A DNA stretch of 7,176 bases from an uncultured Isosphaeraceae bacterium. GTDB lineage: Bacteria > Planctomycetota > Planctomycetia > Isosphaerales > Isosphaeraceae. The position numbers and the translations under genes are program-made. Below are positions 1 through 5,948 of the stretch, piece by piece; position 1 is the stretch's first letter; each line of letters begins with the position of its first letter. The stretch spans positions 1 to 7,176 of the forward strand of contig CALCIC010000348.1 in assembly GCA_937907405.1 (NCBI GenBank). The letters run 5' to 3'. The notes under the pieces were generated by a model, which saw only the letters and a list, made by a program, of their open reading frames with translations, made no database searches and was not told the DNA's origin.

Positions 1-1741
1 CGGTCGCGGTGAACGTGAACGTCCCGCCGGTTCCGACCACGAAGGTCGTGCTTCCCGCGGAGGTGATTGCCGGGGCCGTGGGCTGAGTGGCCTGGACCGC
101 CCCGACGTCGATGGTCGAGCCGAAGCCGCGGAACAGCCCGCGCTGGTCGGTGGCGAGGGTGTTGACCGCGAAGTCTCCGGCGGAGAGGACGGGGCTGGCC
201 CCGCCCGGCAACATGGTCTTGGTGGGGCCGTCGTTGTCGGCGAGCGCGCCCAGCAGGGGGTCGTCGGTGCTGACGACGGTCCCGCTGAAACCCGTCGCCG
301 AGCGAATCAAATTGCCGACGCCGCTGGTCGTGCTCGTGCCGGCATTGACCGTGGCGCCGACGAAGCCGTCGGCGGAGGCGACCGCCTGCCCCAGGATGGA
401 ATTATTGATCGCGACCGTCGCCGTCGCGGCGTCGCCGAGACTGTAAACGCCGACCTCGCCCGAGTTCCCGGAGATGGTGGCACTGTTGACGGTGAGCGTG
501 CCGTTGTAGTTGAAGATTGCGTCGCCGATCCCCGTCCCCGCGTTGCCGTCGCCGTTCGCCCCCCCGGCGCCGCCGGCCGCCGTGTTGCCGGTGAAGGTCG
601 AATTCTCGATGTTGACCGTGCCGGCGTTGACGAAGATCGCACCACCCAGCCCCGCGCCTCCACCGCCGCTGGTGCCGCCCGCGCCGGCTCCGTAGCCTCC
701 CGCTCCGCCCGCGCCGTTGAAGCTGCCGCCGCCGCCGCCGCCGAAGCCTCCCGCCCCGCCGTCGCCTCCCGCGCTGCCGCCGCCGCCGGCCCCGAAGCCG
801 CCGTCGCCGCCGCCCTGGCTGTAGGTGAGGGTGATATCATCGAGGGTGCCGAAGCCGCCGCCGCCGCCGCCGCCGAGGCCGCCGCTGCTCAGGCTCGTGC
901 CGTCGCCGCCCTTCATGGTGTTGTTCGATCCGCCGCCGCCGCCGCCGCCGTCGACGCCGTTGGCACCCGCCGGCGCGGCATCGCCGGACTCATTCGCGCC
1001 GCCGACGCCCCCCGTCGCGCTACTGTTGATCGAGCCGGCCCCCCCCACGCCGCCGCCGCCGCCGGCCCCGTTTCCGACGTTGTCGAACCCGCCGCCGGCG
1101 CCGCCGGCGCTCCCACCGCCCGTCGCGCCATTCGTGCCCCCCACGGTCCCCGAGCCGCCACCGGCGCCGCCCTGGGCGGTGTTGTCGAACAGCGTGGCGT
1201 TCTTGACGCTGAGCGTGCCGCCATAGACGTAGATCGCCCCCCCCAACCCCGCGCCGCCGCCGCCGGTTCCGATGCTCGCGTTCGCCGACGTATCTCCCCC
1301 CGCGCCCCCCTGGGCGCGGCCTCCGGTCAGGGTGATGTTCTCAAGCGTCAACGAGGCGCCGCTCCCCACGGCGAAGATCCGCCGGGCGTCGTTCCCGCTG
1401 ATCTGAATCATCGGCGCGTCGGCGCCGTCGATGGTGACGTCGTCGTTGACGATCGTGAGGGCCGTCGGGCCGAACGCCGTGTTCGAACTGTTACTGGAGA
1501 GCGTGATCGTTCCATTCGCAAGCCCCGGGGCGAAAACGATCGTGTCCGCCTCGGAGTTGGCCGCCGCCTGGGCGATCATGTCTCGAAGCGAACCGGTGTC
1601 CGCGTCCGTCAGGTTCGTCACGGTGAAGGTGGACAGAACCAGCCGGTCCTCGAGCAACTCCAGGTTGAGTCGGCGCCGTCGGCTCGGCGTCGTCGACTTG
1701 CGGAATTTCGGACCCTGTCGTTCGCGACGATTGTGGCTCAT
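1..1741 (-). CDS. Secreted Gly-rich beta-helix protein with planctomycete extracellular motif (N-terminal 580 codons)
   Basis: This is an open frame of 580 codons from the ATG at 1741 to the left edge; the 3' end is missing. In order it shows: a basic N-terminus (RRRRLNLELLEDRLVLS, residues 21-37) that fits the planctomycete extracellular motif family and probably serves in export; a module with TGSLRDMIAQAAANSEADT (about 49-67) like the SLREAI modules of beta-helix proteins; beta-helix-like strands (about 68-140); a Gly-rich region (about 141-395) with GGAI-centred repeats; further short beta-strand repeats; TDQRGLFRGFG..IDVGA (531-547), typical of the choice-of-anchor Q type; then the start of an Ig-like segment (APAITSAG..TFVVGTGGTFTFTA). 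It is probably a large surface or secreted protein of structural or adhesive role; no enzymatic motif is visible. The start is set by the motif and by GAGAG nine bases upstream, a modest ribosome binding site. The function is inferred from architecture only. Confidence 0.9.
   Translation of the reverse strand, partial: MSHNRRERQGPKFRKSTTPSRRRRLNLELLEDRLVLSTFTVTNLTDADTGSLRDMIAQAAANSEADTIVFAPGLANGTITLSSNSSNTAFGPTALTIVNDDVTIDGADAPMIQISGNDARRIFAVGSGASLTLENITLTGGRAQGGAGGDTSANASIGTGGGGAGLGGAIYVYGGTLSVKNATLFDNTAQGGAGGGSGTVGGTNGATGGGSAGGAGGGFDNVGNGAGGGGGVGGAGSINSSATGGVGGANESGDAAPAGANGVDGGGGGGGSNNTMKGGDGTSLSSGGLGGGGGGGFGTLDDITLTYSQGGGDGGFGAGGGGSAGGDGGAGGFGGGGGGSFNGAGGAGGYGAGAGGTSGGGGAGLGGAIFVNAGTVNIENSTFTGNTAAGGAGGANGDGNAGTGIGDAIFNYNGTLTVNSATISGNSGEVGVYSLGDAATATVAINNSILGQAVASADGFVGATVNAGTSTTSGVGNLIRSATGFSGTVVSTDDPLLGALADNDGPTKTMLPGGASPVLSAGDFAVNTLATDQRGLFRGFGSTIDVGAVQATQPTAPAITSAGSTTFVVGTGGTFTFTAT
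557..1321 (-). repeat. Gly-rich low-complexity coding region with GGAI repeat units
   Basis: Codons for residues about 141-395 of the surface protein are dominated by Gly, with Ala, Asn and Ser between. On the plus strand this appears as runs of gcc/ccg triplets, densest at about 660-1100. Two 36-residue units (residues 160-195 and 359-394) start with the identical GGGGAGLGGAI and share 24 of 36 positions by my hand alignment. A weaker third unit follows (GDAI at 406-409). Each unit carries a short beta strand and ends in a hydrophobic-x-x-N turn. The triplet composition makes it prone to length change by slippage or recombination. Confidence 0.85.
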
Positions 1742-1800
1742 TGGTGAGGTCTCTCGGGTGTCGAAGAGGAAAGCGCAAGCCCGCTCAAGCGGTTCAAGGT

Positions 1801-1823
1801 GACGAATACCGCGCGGATTCGTC
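1801..1823. promoter_or_regulatory. Inverted repeat GACGAAT-N9-ATTCGTC in the surface protein leader
   Basis: The seven-base arms GACGAAT (1801-1807) and ATTCGTC (1817-1823) are perfectly complementary. The nine bases between them can add two more pairs (CC with GG) around a GCGC loop with one bulged A. The repeat sits 60-82 bases upstream of the surface protein ATG. It could be an operator or a hairpin in the untranslated leader. No T run follows on the minus strand, so it is not a standard terminator. Confidence 0.35.
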
Positions 1824-1970
1824 GCGATCGAGCTAGGCTTTTCAAGGATTCCTCGGCCGGAAAAGGGCGCGCCGAGGAGAGGCGACTCGCCGGGCGGACG
1901 CTCAGCGCGCGAGCCGGCGTTCGACGAAATAAGCGAGACAAGGCCCGCGAAATCGTCCGATCACGCCAAA

Positions 1971-2000
1971 CTAGTAACACATCTCCAATTGATATGCCAA
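1971..2000 (-). promoter_or_regulatory. Weak candidate promoter in AT-rich island
   Basis: On the minus strand TTGGCA (complement of 1995-2000) is followed after 18 bases by TACTAG (complement of 1971-1976), a loose match to -35 and -10 hexamers. It lies in the most AT-rich stretch of this gap, about 230 bases before the surface protein start. The match to TATAAT is only three of six and planctomycete promoters are poorly defined, so this is a suggestion only. Confidence 0.15.
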
Positions 2001-2273
2001 CTCGCGTCGATCAAGATCCAGCAAAACCGCCCAAGAATTAAGCTTTTTCATGTCGGCGGGGCAGGGCCGTCCAGGTCGTACTGAGCCCAGCTCCATCGTC
2101 ACGGACGCCCCCAAACGCCAGCCCGACGCGCGAGCGCGCGGCAACGATCGGCATGGGTTCCGACGGACGCCGAACCCGTAAGCCGAGGGTTGGCGAAGCA
2201 CAAGTGACCGCGCATGCTCTCAAGCTTTCTTGCATGAGGGTTTGGCGGCTGGCATTCCTGATGGCGGGGTGGG

Positions 2274-3398
2274 TTAGCGATCGAGCGACGCGTGCGCGTC
2301 GGCTTCGGTTTTGCGGCGTCGCCAGGCGTGGGGGCCTCGGAGGACCGAGGGGGTCGCGGCGGGGTGCGAGGGGGAGGCGACGCGCGGGGATTCCCCGTCC
2401 CAGTGGTGGGCTTCAAGACTGCGGAGGATCTGGTCGGCGACCCGGACGGCGCGGAGGGCGTCCTCGCCCGAGACCCGGGGGCGCGACTCGCCCCGCGCGG
2501 CCGACACGAAGTCTTCCAGCTCAAGGGCCAGCGGCTCGCGCCCGGCCGTCTGGACCTGATCGACGCGGAGGACCTTGCCGAACAGGTGTTCCTTGATCTG
2601 GGCGGCCTGGGAGAGATCGACCCCTTCGAGGTCGAGTTCCCCGGCCAGGAAGGCGTCGGAGGGTTTGACGACGGTGGCCTGCTTGGCGGCGAAATCGAGC
2701 GAGACGTAGCCCTCGGCGCCCCAGACCCGCATCTTCCGGGTCGCCGCGTAGCTCGCCCGGCTGGCGATCAGGTGCGCGACGGCGCCGTCCTCGAATTCAA
2801 TCCGGGCGTCGGCGACGTCCTCGTGGTCGCCGAACAGGCTGACGCCCACGGCCGACACCGACCACACCGGCGCCGAGACCATGCTGAGAACCAGGTCGAT
2901 GTCGTGGATCATCAGGTCGAAGACGACGCCGATGTCGGTCGAGCGGAACGTGTAGATCGAGAGCCGTTCGGCGGTCAGGTACTTGGGCCGGATCGGCGAC
3001 TCCTGAAGGACCGAGAGCGCGGGGTTGAACCGCTCGATGTGGCCGACCTGAAGGACCGCGCCGGTCGACCGGGCGAGGGCGACGAGTTGCTCGGCCTCGG
3101 CGAGCGAGCCGGCCAGCGGCTTCTCGACCATCGCGGCGATCCCCCGCGACAGGAAGGCGCCGGCGACCTCGCGGTGGAGCACCGTGGGAACGGCCACCGA
3201 CACGGCGTCGACCTGGTGGAGCAGTTCGCGGTAGTCGGCGACCGCTCGGGTCCCGACCTTGGCGGCGACCGCCTGGGCCTGCTCGGGGCGCGCGTCGGCC
3301 ACCGCCACCAGCTCGACGTTCGGCAGCGAGGCCAAGATCCGGGCGTGATGCTGGCCGAGATGGCCGACCCCGACGACTCCGACGCGCAGCGGTTTCAT
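2274..3398 (-). CDS. Gfo/Idh/MocA family NAD(P)-dependent oxidoreductase
   Basis: A 374-residue protein predicted to oxidise or reduce a sugar or sugar nucleotide with NAD(P). The N-terminal Rossmann fold shows VGVVGVGHLG with Gly10, Gly12 and Gly15 in the GxGxxG positions; the family EKP motif is at 92-94 (Lys93 usually catalytic); GHIERFNPA is at 119-127; and HDID at 165-168 supplies the usual active-site histidine. The C-terminal half is the family's alpha/beta domain. After about residue 332 comes a polar, Arg-rich tail that looks disordered. ATG at 3398 is supported by AGGGAGA nine bases upstream. It starts 49 bases after the lpxA stop, so co-transcription is likely. In some bacteria a member of this family, GnnA, beside lpxA works with an aminotransferase GnnB to make the 3-amino UDP-GlcNAc used by LpxA. 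No GnnB is in this window, so that role is only a hypothesis. Confidence 0.93.
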   Translation of the reverse strand: MKPLRVGVVGVGHLGQHHARILASLPNVELVAVADARPEQAQAVAAKVGTRAVADYRELLHQVDAVSVAVPTVLHREVAGAFLSRGIAAMVEKPLAGSLAEAEQLVALARSTGAVLQVGHIERFNPALSVLQESPIRPKYLTAERLSIYTFRSTDIGVVFDLMIHDIDLVLSMVSAPVWSVSAVGVSLFGDHEDVADARIEFEDGAVAHLIASRASYAATRKMRVWGAEGYVSLDFAAKQATVVKPSDAFLAGELDLEGVDLSQAAQIKEHLFGKVLRVDQVQTAGREPLALELEDFVSAARGESRPRVSGEDALRAVRVADQILRSLEAHHWDGESPRVASPSHPAATPSVLRGPHAWRRRKTEADAHASLDR

Positions 3399-3447
3399 CG
3401 ATCCAAGTCTCCCTGTCGTTTCGAATTCACAGAAGCCGAGGCGGGGG

Positions 3448-4260
3448 TCAGGCCGACATCTTGCCGGCGCGGTCGCGTCCCCGTCCGTGTCGGCCCTGCT
3501 GCTGGGTTTCGATGAAGTCGAGCAGGCGGCGGACTTCCAGGCCGATCTGGCCGTGCGCCTCCAGGACCTCGCGGGCCTGCTTGGCGATCATCCGGCCCCG
3601 GTAGATCAGCCGGTGGGCCTCGTGCAGCGAGGCGATCGCCTCGGCGCTCAGCCCGTGCCGCTTGAGGCCGACGATGTTGATGCAGCGCACCTTGGAGGGG
3701 TTCCCCTCGACCAGCATGAACGGCGGCACGTCGTGATAGACCCGCGTCAGCGCGCCGACGTAGCTGTAGGCGCCGACCGAGACGAACTGGTGGAGGCCGA
3801 CGCCGGCGGAGACCGTCGCGTGGGAATCCATGTGGATGTGGCCGGCGAGCATCGTATTGTTGGCGATCAGGACCTTGTCGCCCAGGATGCAGTCGTGGCC
3901 GACGTGGACGTTGGCCATGAAGTAGTTGTGCGAGCCGATCCTGGTGAGGCCCTGCTCCTTGCAGCTCCCGCGATGGATGGTGACCCCCTCGCGGAAGGTG
4001 TTGGAGTCGCCGATCTCGAGGCGGGTCGGCTCCCCCTTGTAGCTGAAGTCCTGGGGGTCGCCGCCGAGGACCGAGTTGGGGTGGACCTGGTTGTCCTCGC
4101 CGAGCGTCGTGTGGCCGAGGATGCAGACGTGCGCGATCAGCCGGGTGCCCCGGCCGAGTTTGACGTCTGGTCCGATCACGCAGTACGGACCGATCTCGAC
4201 GTCGTCGGCGATCTCGGCGCGAGGGTCGATGCAGGCGGTGTCAGCAATCATCGTGGCCAT
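3448..4260 (-). CDS. lpxA: LpxA, acyl-ACP--UDP-N-acetylglucosamine O-acyltransferase
   Basis: The first enzyme of lipid A synthesis: in the cytosol it moves a 3-hydroxyacyl chain from ACP to the 3-position of UDP-GlcNAc. The 270 residues (E. coli has 262) form hexapeptide repeats of a left-handed beta helix (about 5-190) and a helical C-terminal domain. GGDPQDFSYKGEPTR (66-80), VTIHRG (93-98), NVHVGHDC (117-124), LAGHI (138-142) and LHQF (156-159) are LpxA signatures. By hand alignment His122 corresponds to catalytic His125 of E. coli, and His119, His141 and His157 to His122, His144 and His160. Ala170 falls where E. coli has Gly173, the acyl-chain ruler. The Arg/Lys-rich tail from about residue 256 is extra. 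TAGGA ten bases before ATG 4260 supports this start; Met4 (4251) would align better with the E. coli N-terminus but lacks a good ribosome binding site. Confidence 0.97.
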   Translation of the reverse strand: MATMIADTACIDPRAEIADDVEIGPYCVIGPDVKLGRGTRLIAHVCILGHTTLGEDNQVHPNSVLGGDPQDFSYKGEPTRLEIGDSNTFREGVTIHRGSCKEQGLTRIGSHNYFMANVHVGHDCILGDKVLIANNTMLAGHIHMDSHATVSAGVGLHQFVSVGAYSYVGALTRVYHDVPPFMLVEGNPSKVRCINIVGLKRHGLSAEAIASLHEAHRLIYRGRMIAKQAREVLEAHGQIGLEVRRLLDFIETQQQGRHGRGRDRAGKMSA

Positions 4261-4392
4261 GAGTGACGGTTCCTACAGCCGGTTTGCGAGATAAGGAAAC
4301 ACTTGGCCGTAACTTGGGGCCCAGGCGGTCGGCCGGGTCTGGTCGGTTCGGTTCGGTTCGGTTCAGGGCCGGAATCAGTCGGCTAGGCTAGG
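4261..4392 (-). promoter_or_regulatory. lpxC-fabZ to lpxA spacer with pentamer repeats and lpxA ribosome binding site
   Basis: This 132-nt gap separates the lpxC-fabZ stop from the lpxA start. On the minus strand it opens with copies of TAGCC, then a (GAACC)x4 run, then a mixed stretch, and ends with TAGGA (complement of 4271-4275) ten bases before the lpxA ATG. Such a spacer is too long for direct stop-start coupling, so lpxA is probably translated from its own site. I see no clear terminator or promoter in it. Confidence 0.5.
4345..4364. repeat. Tandem pentamer (GGTTC)x4
   Basis: Four perfect consecutive GGTTC units (GAACC on the coding minus strand), preceded by GGTC, which looks like a degenerate further unit. 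It lies in the lpxC-fabZ to lpxA spacer, 29 bases past the last base of the lpxC-fabZ stop codon in reading order. A change in copy number would shift spacing in steps of five bases without touching either coding frame. Confidence 0.9.
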
Positions 4393-4395
4393 CTA
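4381..4395. repeat. Tandem pentamer (GGCTA)x3 containing the lpxC-fabZ stop codon
   Basis: Three perfect GGCTA units (TAGCC on the minus strand). The first unit in reading order supplies the TAG stop of lpxC-fabZ (4393-4395), and the later units also begin with TAG. Gain or loss of a whole unit would therefore keep the stop in place. Confidence 0.9.
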
Positions 4396-5745
4396 GGCGG
4401 TGTGGGCGTCGATCATGACGAACCGGATCTTCGCCTGCGCCGCCAGGGCGTCGCCGACTCTGGCGACGCCGGTGACGCTCGCGGAGGTCGTCTTGATCTT
4501 GTGCGCCACGACCTCGATGTGGAGCTGATCGCCGGGAACGACCGGCCGACGGAGCTTGACCTCGTCGATCGACGCGATGAACGCGGCCCTTCCCGACCGG
4601 TTGACGACCGACGCGATCACGATGCCGGCGGCCTGGGCCATGGCCTCGATGATCAAGACGCCAGGCATGATCGGCCGTCCCGGCCAGTGGCCTTGAAAGA
4701 ACGGCTCGTTGAAACTGACGTTTTTGAGCCCGACCACGCGCTTACCGGTCTGAAGCTCAAGAACCCGGTCGAGCAGCAGCATCGGATAGCGGTGGGGCAG
4801 GATCTCGAGAATCCCCTGAATGTCGATCGTGCCGTCGCTGCGGAGGGGAAGGGGGGGGCCCCAGGGGTCGATCCCCTTCCCCTTCTCTTTCTCCTTCTCG
4901 ACCGATTGAAGCAGCTTCCGCACCAGCGAGGCGTTGGCATGGTGGCCCGAGCGGTGGGCGACGACGAACCCTTGCAGGTCCATGCCCAGAAGCGCCAGGT
5001 CGCCGACCATGTCGAGGACCTTGTGGCGGGCGCACTCGTCGGGATACCGGAGCGTGTTGCCGACCACGCCGTCGGGGCCGAACATCAGGACGTCGGACTC
5101 GGTGGCCCGGAGGCCGATCCCCGCCGCGCGGAGCGCCTTGGCCTCGTGCTCAAGCAGGAACGTGCGACTGGACGCGATCTCGTTGCGGAACGTCTCGGGG
5201 CTCAGCGAGAGCAAAACGCTCTGATTGCCGATCGGCGAGTCCTGGCCGTAATCGAGATGGTATGAGAGGGTCAGGCCCTCGGTGGCGTTGGGGTGCGCCG
5301 CGAGCACGGCGTCCCCCTCGCGGACGGTGAACGAGCGTTCGATCGTCAGGGTTTGCCGCGGCCGGTCCTGATCGACGACGCCGGCCGCGTCGAGCGCCTC
5401 GACGAACAGGCGGCTCGACCCGTCCCCCCCGGGGCATTCGGCGGCGTCGATCTCGATCGTGCAATTGTCGATTTGCAGGCCGGAGAGGGCCGCCATGACG
5501 TGTTCGATCAACTCGACCACGGCCGGGCCGTCCTGGATCGCGGTCCGGCGTTGAGTCGGGATCACCTGGCCGACCCGCGCCGCGACCGACGGTCGGTCGG
5601 GCAGATCGACCCGGACGAACCGGACGCCCGTGTCGGGCTCGGCCGGGAGAAACCGCAAGGTCACGTCGGCGCCGTGGAAGAATCCGACTCCGCGAACCTC
5701 CGCCGCGCGGGCGATGGTCCGTTGCGGACGCTTGGCGATGAGCAT
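4393..5745 (-). CDS. Bifunctional LpxC deacetylase / FabZ 3-hydroxyacyl-ACP dehydratase fusion
   Basis: Two enzymes in one 450-residue cytosolic chain. Residues about 8-280 are LpxC, the zinc deacetylase and committed step of lipid A synthesis: VELIEHVMAALSGLQIDN (77-94) holds Glu81 and His82, RHKVLDMVGD (240-249) holds His241 and Asp245, and SGHHAN (266-271) holds His268. By hand alignment these match E. coli Glu78, His79, His238, Asp242 and His265. Residues 281-303 form a Lys/Glu- then Pro-rich linker. Residues about 304-448 are FabZ, which dehydrates 3-hydroxyacyl-ACP in fatty acid elongation: LPHRYPMLLLDRV (316-328) and FFQGHWPGRPIMPGVLIIEA (349-368) carry His353 and Glu367, the catalytic pair. 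This fusion is known from Bacteroidetes and other groups. ATG 5745 directly follows AGGGAAGGA, and the LpxC homology begins within a few residues of it. All key residues are present. Confidence 0.96.
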   Translation of the reverse strand: MLIAKRPQRTIARAAEVRGVGFFHGADVTLRFLPAEPDTGVRFVRVDLPDRPSVAARVGQVIPTQRRTAIQDGPAVVELIEHVMAALSGLQIDNCTIEIDAAECPGGDGSSRLFVEALDAAGVVDQDRPRQTLTIERSFTVREGDAVLAAHPNATEGLTLSYHLDYGQDSPIGNQSVLLSLSPETFRNEIASSRTFLLEHEAKALRAAGIGLRATESDVLMFGPDGVVGNTLRYPDECARHKVLDMVGDLALLGMDLQGFVVAHRSGHHANASLVRKLLQSVEKEKEKGKGIDPWGPPLPLRSDGTIDIQGILEILPHRYPMLLLDRVLELQTGKRVVGLKNVSFNEPFFQGHWPGRPIMPGVLIIEAMAQAAGIVIASVVNRSGRAAFIASIDEVKLRRPVVPGDQLHIEVVAHKIKTTSASVTGVARVGDALAAQAKIRFVMIDAHTA

Positions 5746-5762
5746 TCCTTCCCTGGTCCTTT

Positions 5763-5810
5763 CGCCCGTCGCGGGCGGGGGGCCTCGTGGCGAGGGCCGG
5801 CCCGCGACGG
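5763..5810 (-). promoter_or_regulatory. Two mutually exclusive stems ahead of the lpxC-fabZ ribosome binding site
   Basis: Arms CCGTCGCGGGC (5766-5776) and GCCCGCGACGG (5800-5810) are perfect 11-base reverse complements and enclose a smaller hairpin, CCTCG (5783-5787) with CGAGG (5791-5795). Separately, CGCCCG (5763-5768) and CGGGCG (5772-5777) form a 6-bp stem with a 3-base loop that uses most of the first arm. The two folds cannot coexist. In the minus-strand transcript the short stem ends eight bases before the ribosome binding site. The layout resembles an attenuator or translational switch; no T run follows, so a standard terminator is unlikely. Confidence 0.45.
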
Positions 5811-5849
5811 CTGGTCTCTACTCAAGACGATTCGAGCCGAGGAGACGGG

Positions 5850-5864
5850 GCTCGACGGTCGAGC
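5850..5864. promoter_or_regulatory. Perfect dyad GCTCGAC-G-GTCGAGC
   Basis: Seven-base arms (5850-5856 and 5858-5864) flank a single central G, about 105-119 bases upstream of the lpxC-fabZ start. The odd spacing and perfect symmetry suggest a dimer-binding site. It shares the half-site GCTCGA with the dyad at 6757-6769 upstream of ompH. TCGA is common in such GC-rich DNA, so chance is possible. Confidence 0.25.
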
Positions 5865-5930
5865 TTCTCGCCGGGCGGCCCCTCGATCCATCCTCTGATC
5901 GAGAGCGCCGGCGGCGACTGCGTGCGATGC

Positions 5931-5945
5931 GGATCGGATCGGATC
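5931..5945. repeat. Tandem pentamer (GGATC)x3 directly after the ompH stop
   Basis: Three perfect GGATC units, followed by the near-copy GGCTC (5946-5950) that overlaps the ompH stop codon (5949-5951). On the minus strand the reading is TGA, GCC, then GATCC three times. This is the same arrangement as at the lpxC-fabZ stop, with a different pentamer. Confidence 0.9.
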
Positions 5946-5948
5946 GGC

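Larger units (their letters stand above)
1742..2273. other. 532-nt non-coding region upstream of the surface protein gene
   Basis: This lies between the oxidoreductase stop and the surface protein start, both on the minus strand. It holds the leader of the surface protein gene, an inverted repeat at 1801-1823 and a relatively AT-rich stretch at about 1968-2050 where a promoter would be most plausible. I see no convincing intrinsic terminator for the upstream operon: there is no stable stem followed by a minus-strand T run. Several short open frames exist in it, but they are Arg/Pro-rich, have no recognisable motif and no convincing ribosome binding site. About 2051-2273 shows nothing I can name. 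Confidence 0.7.
5746..5948 (-). promoter_or_regulatory. ompH to lpxC-fabZ spacer and structured leader
   Basis: The 203 bases between the ompH stop and the lpxC-fabZ ATG contain, in reading order, a pentamer repeat, a GTCGAGC-type dyad (5850-5864), a long nested stem (5766-5810) and the purine-rich ribosome binding site AGGGAAGGA (complement of 5746-5754). No open frame with a believable start is seen. The spacing is wide for one operon, so an internal promoter is possible, but I cannot point to one. Confidence 0.5.

Noticed and set aside
660..1100. Periodic gcc/ccg pattern that might be taken for a CRISPR-like or non-coding repeat array
   Set aside because: The period is three bases and it stays in frame inside a continuous coding region, where it encodes Gly/Ala. 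There are no constant repeats with unique spacers.
2036..2052. T run on the plus strand (AAGCTTTTTCATG) as a terminator
   Set aside because: No stem precedes it, and no gene reads in the plus direction here.
1738..2235. Several short minus-strand open frames (65-80 codons) in the gap before the surface protein gene
   Set aside because: They are Arg/Pro/Ser-rich, overlap each other, carry no motif, and one runs into the surface protein start. They look like chance frames in GC-rich DNA.
2292..3515. Long plus-strand open frame of 407 codons opposite the oxidoreductase
   Set aside because: It lies antisense to a gene with clear family motifs, is rich in Asp, Gly and Arg as expected from the reverse of GC-rich codons, and has no motif of its own.
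3487..4266. Plus-strand open frame of 259 codons opposite lpxA
   Set aside because: It is a mirror of the lpxA codons (Val/Asp/Ala-rich) with no recognisable domain.
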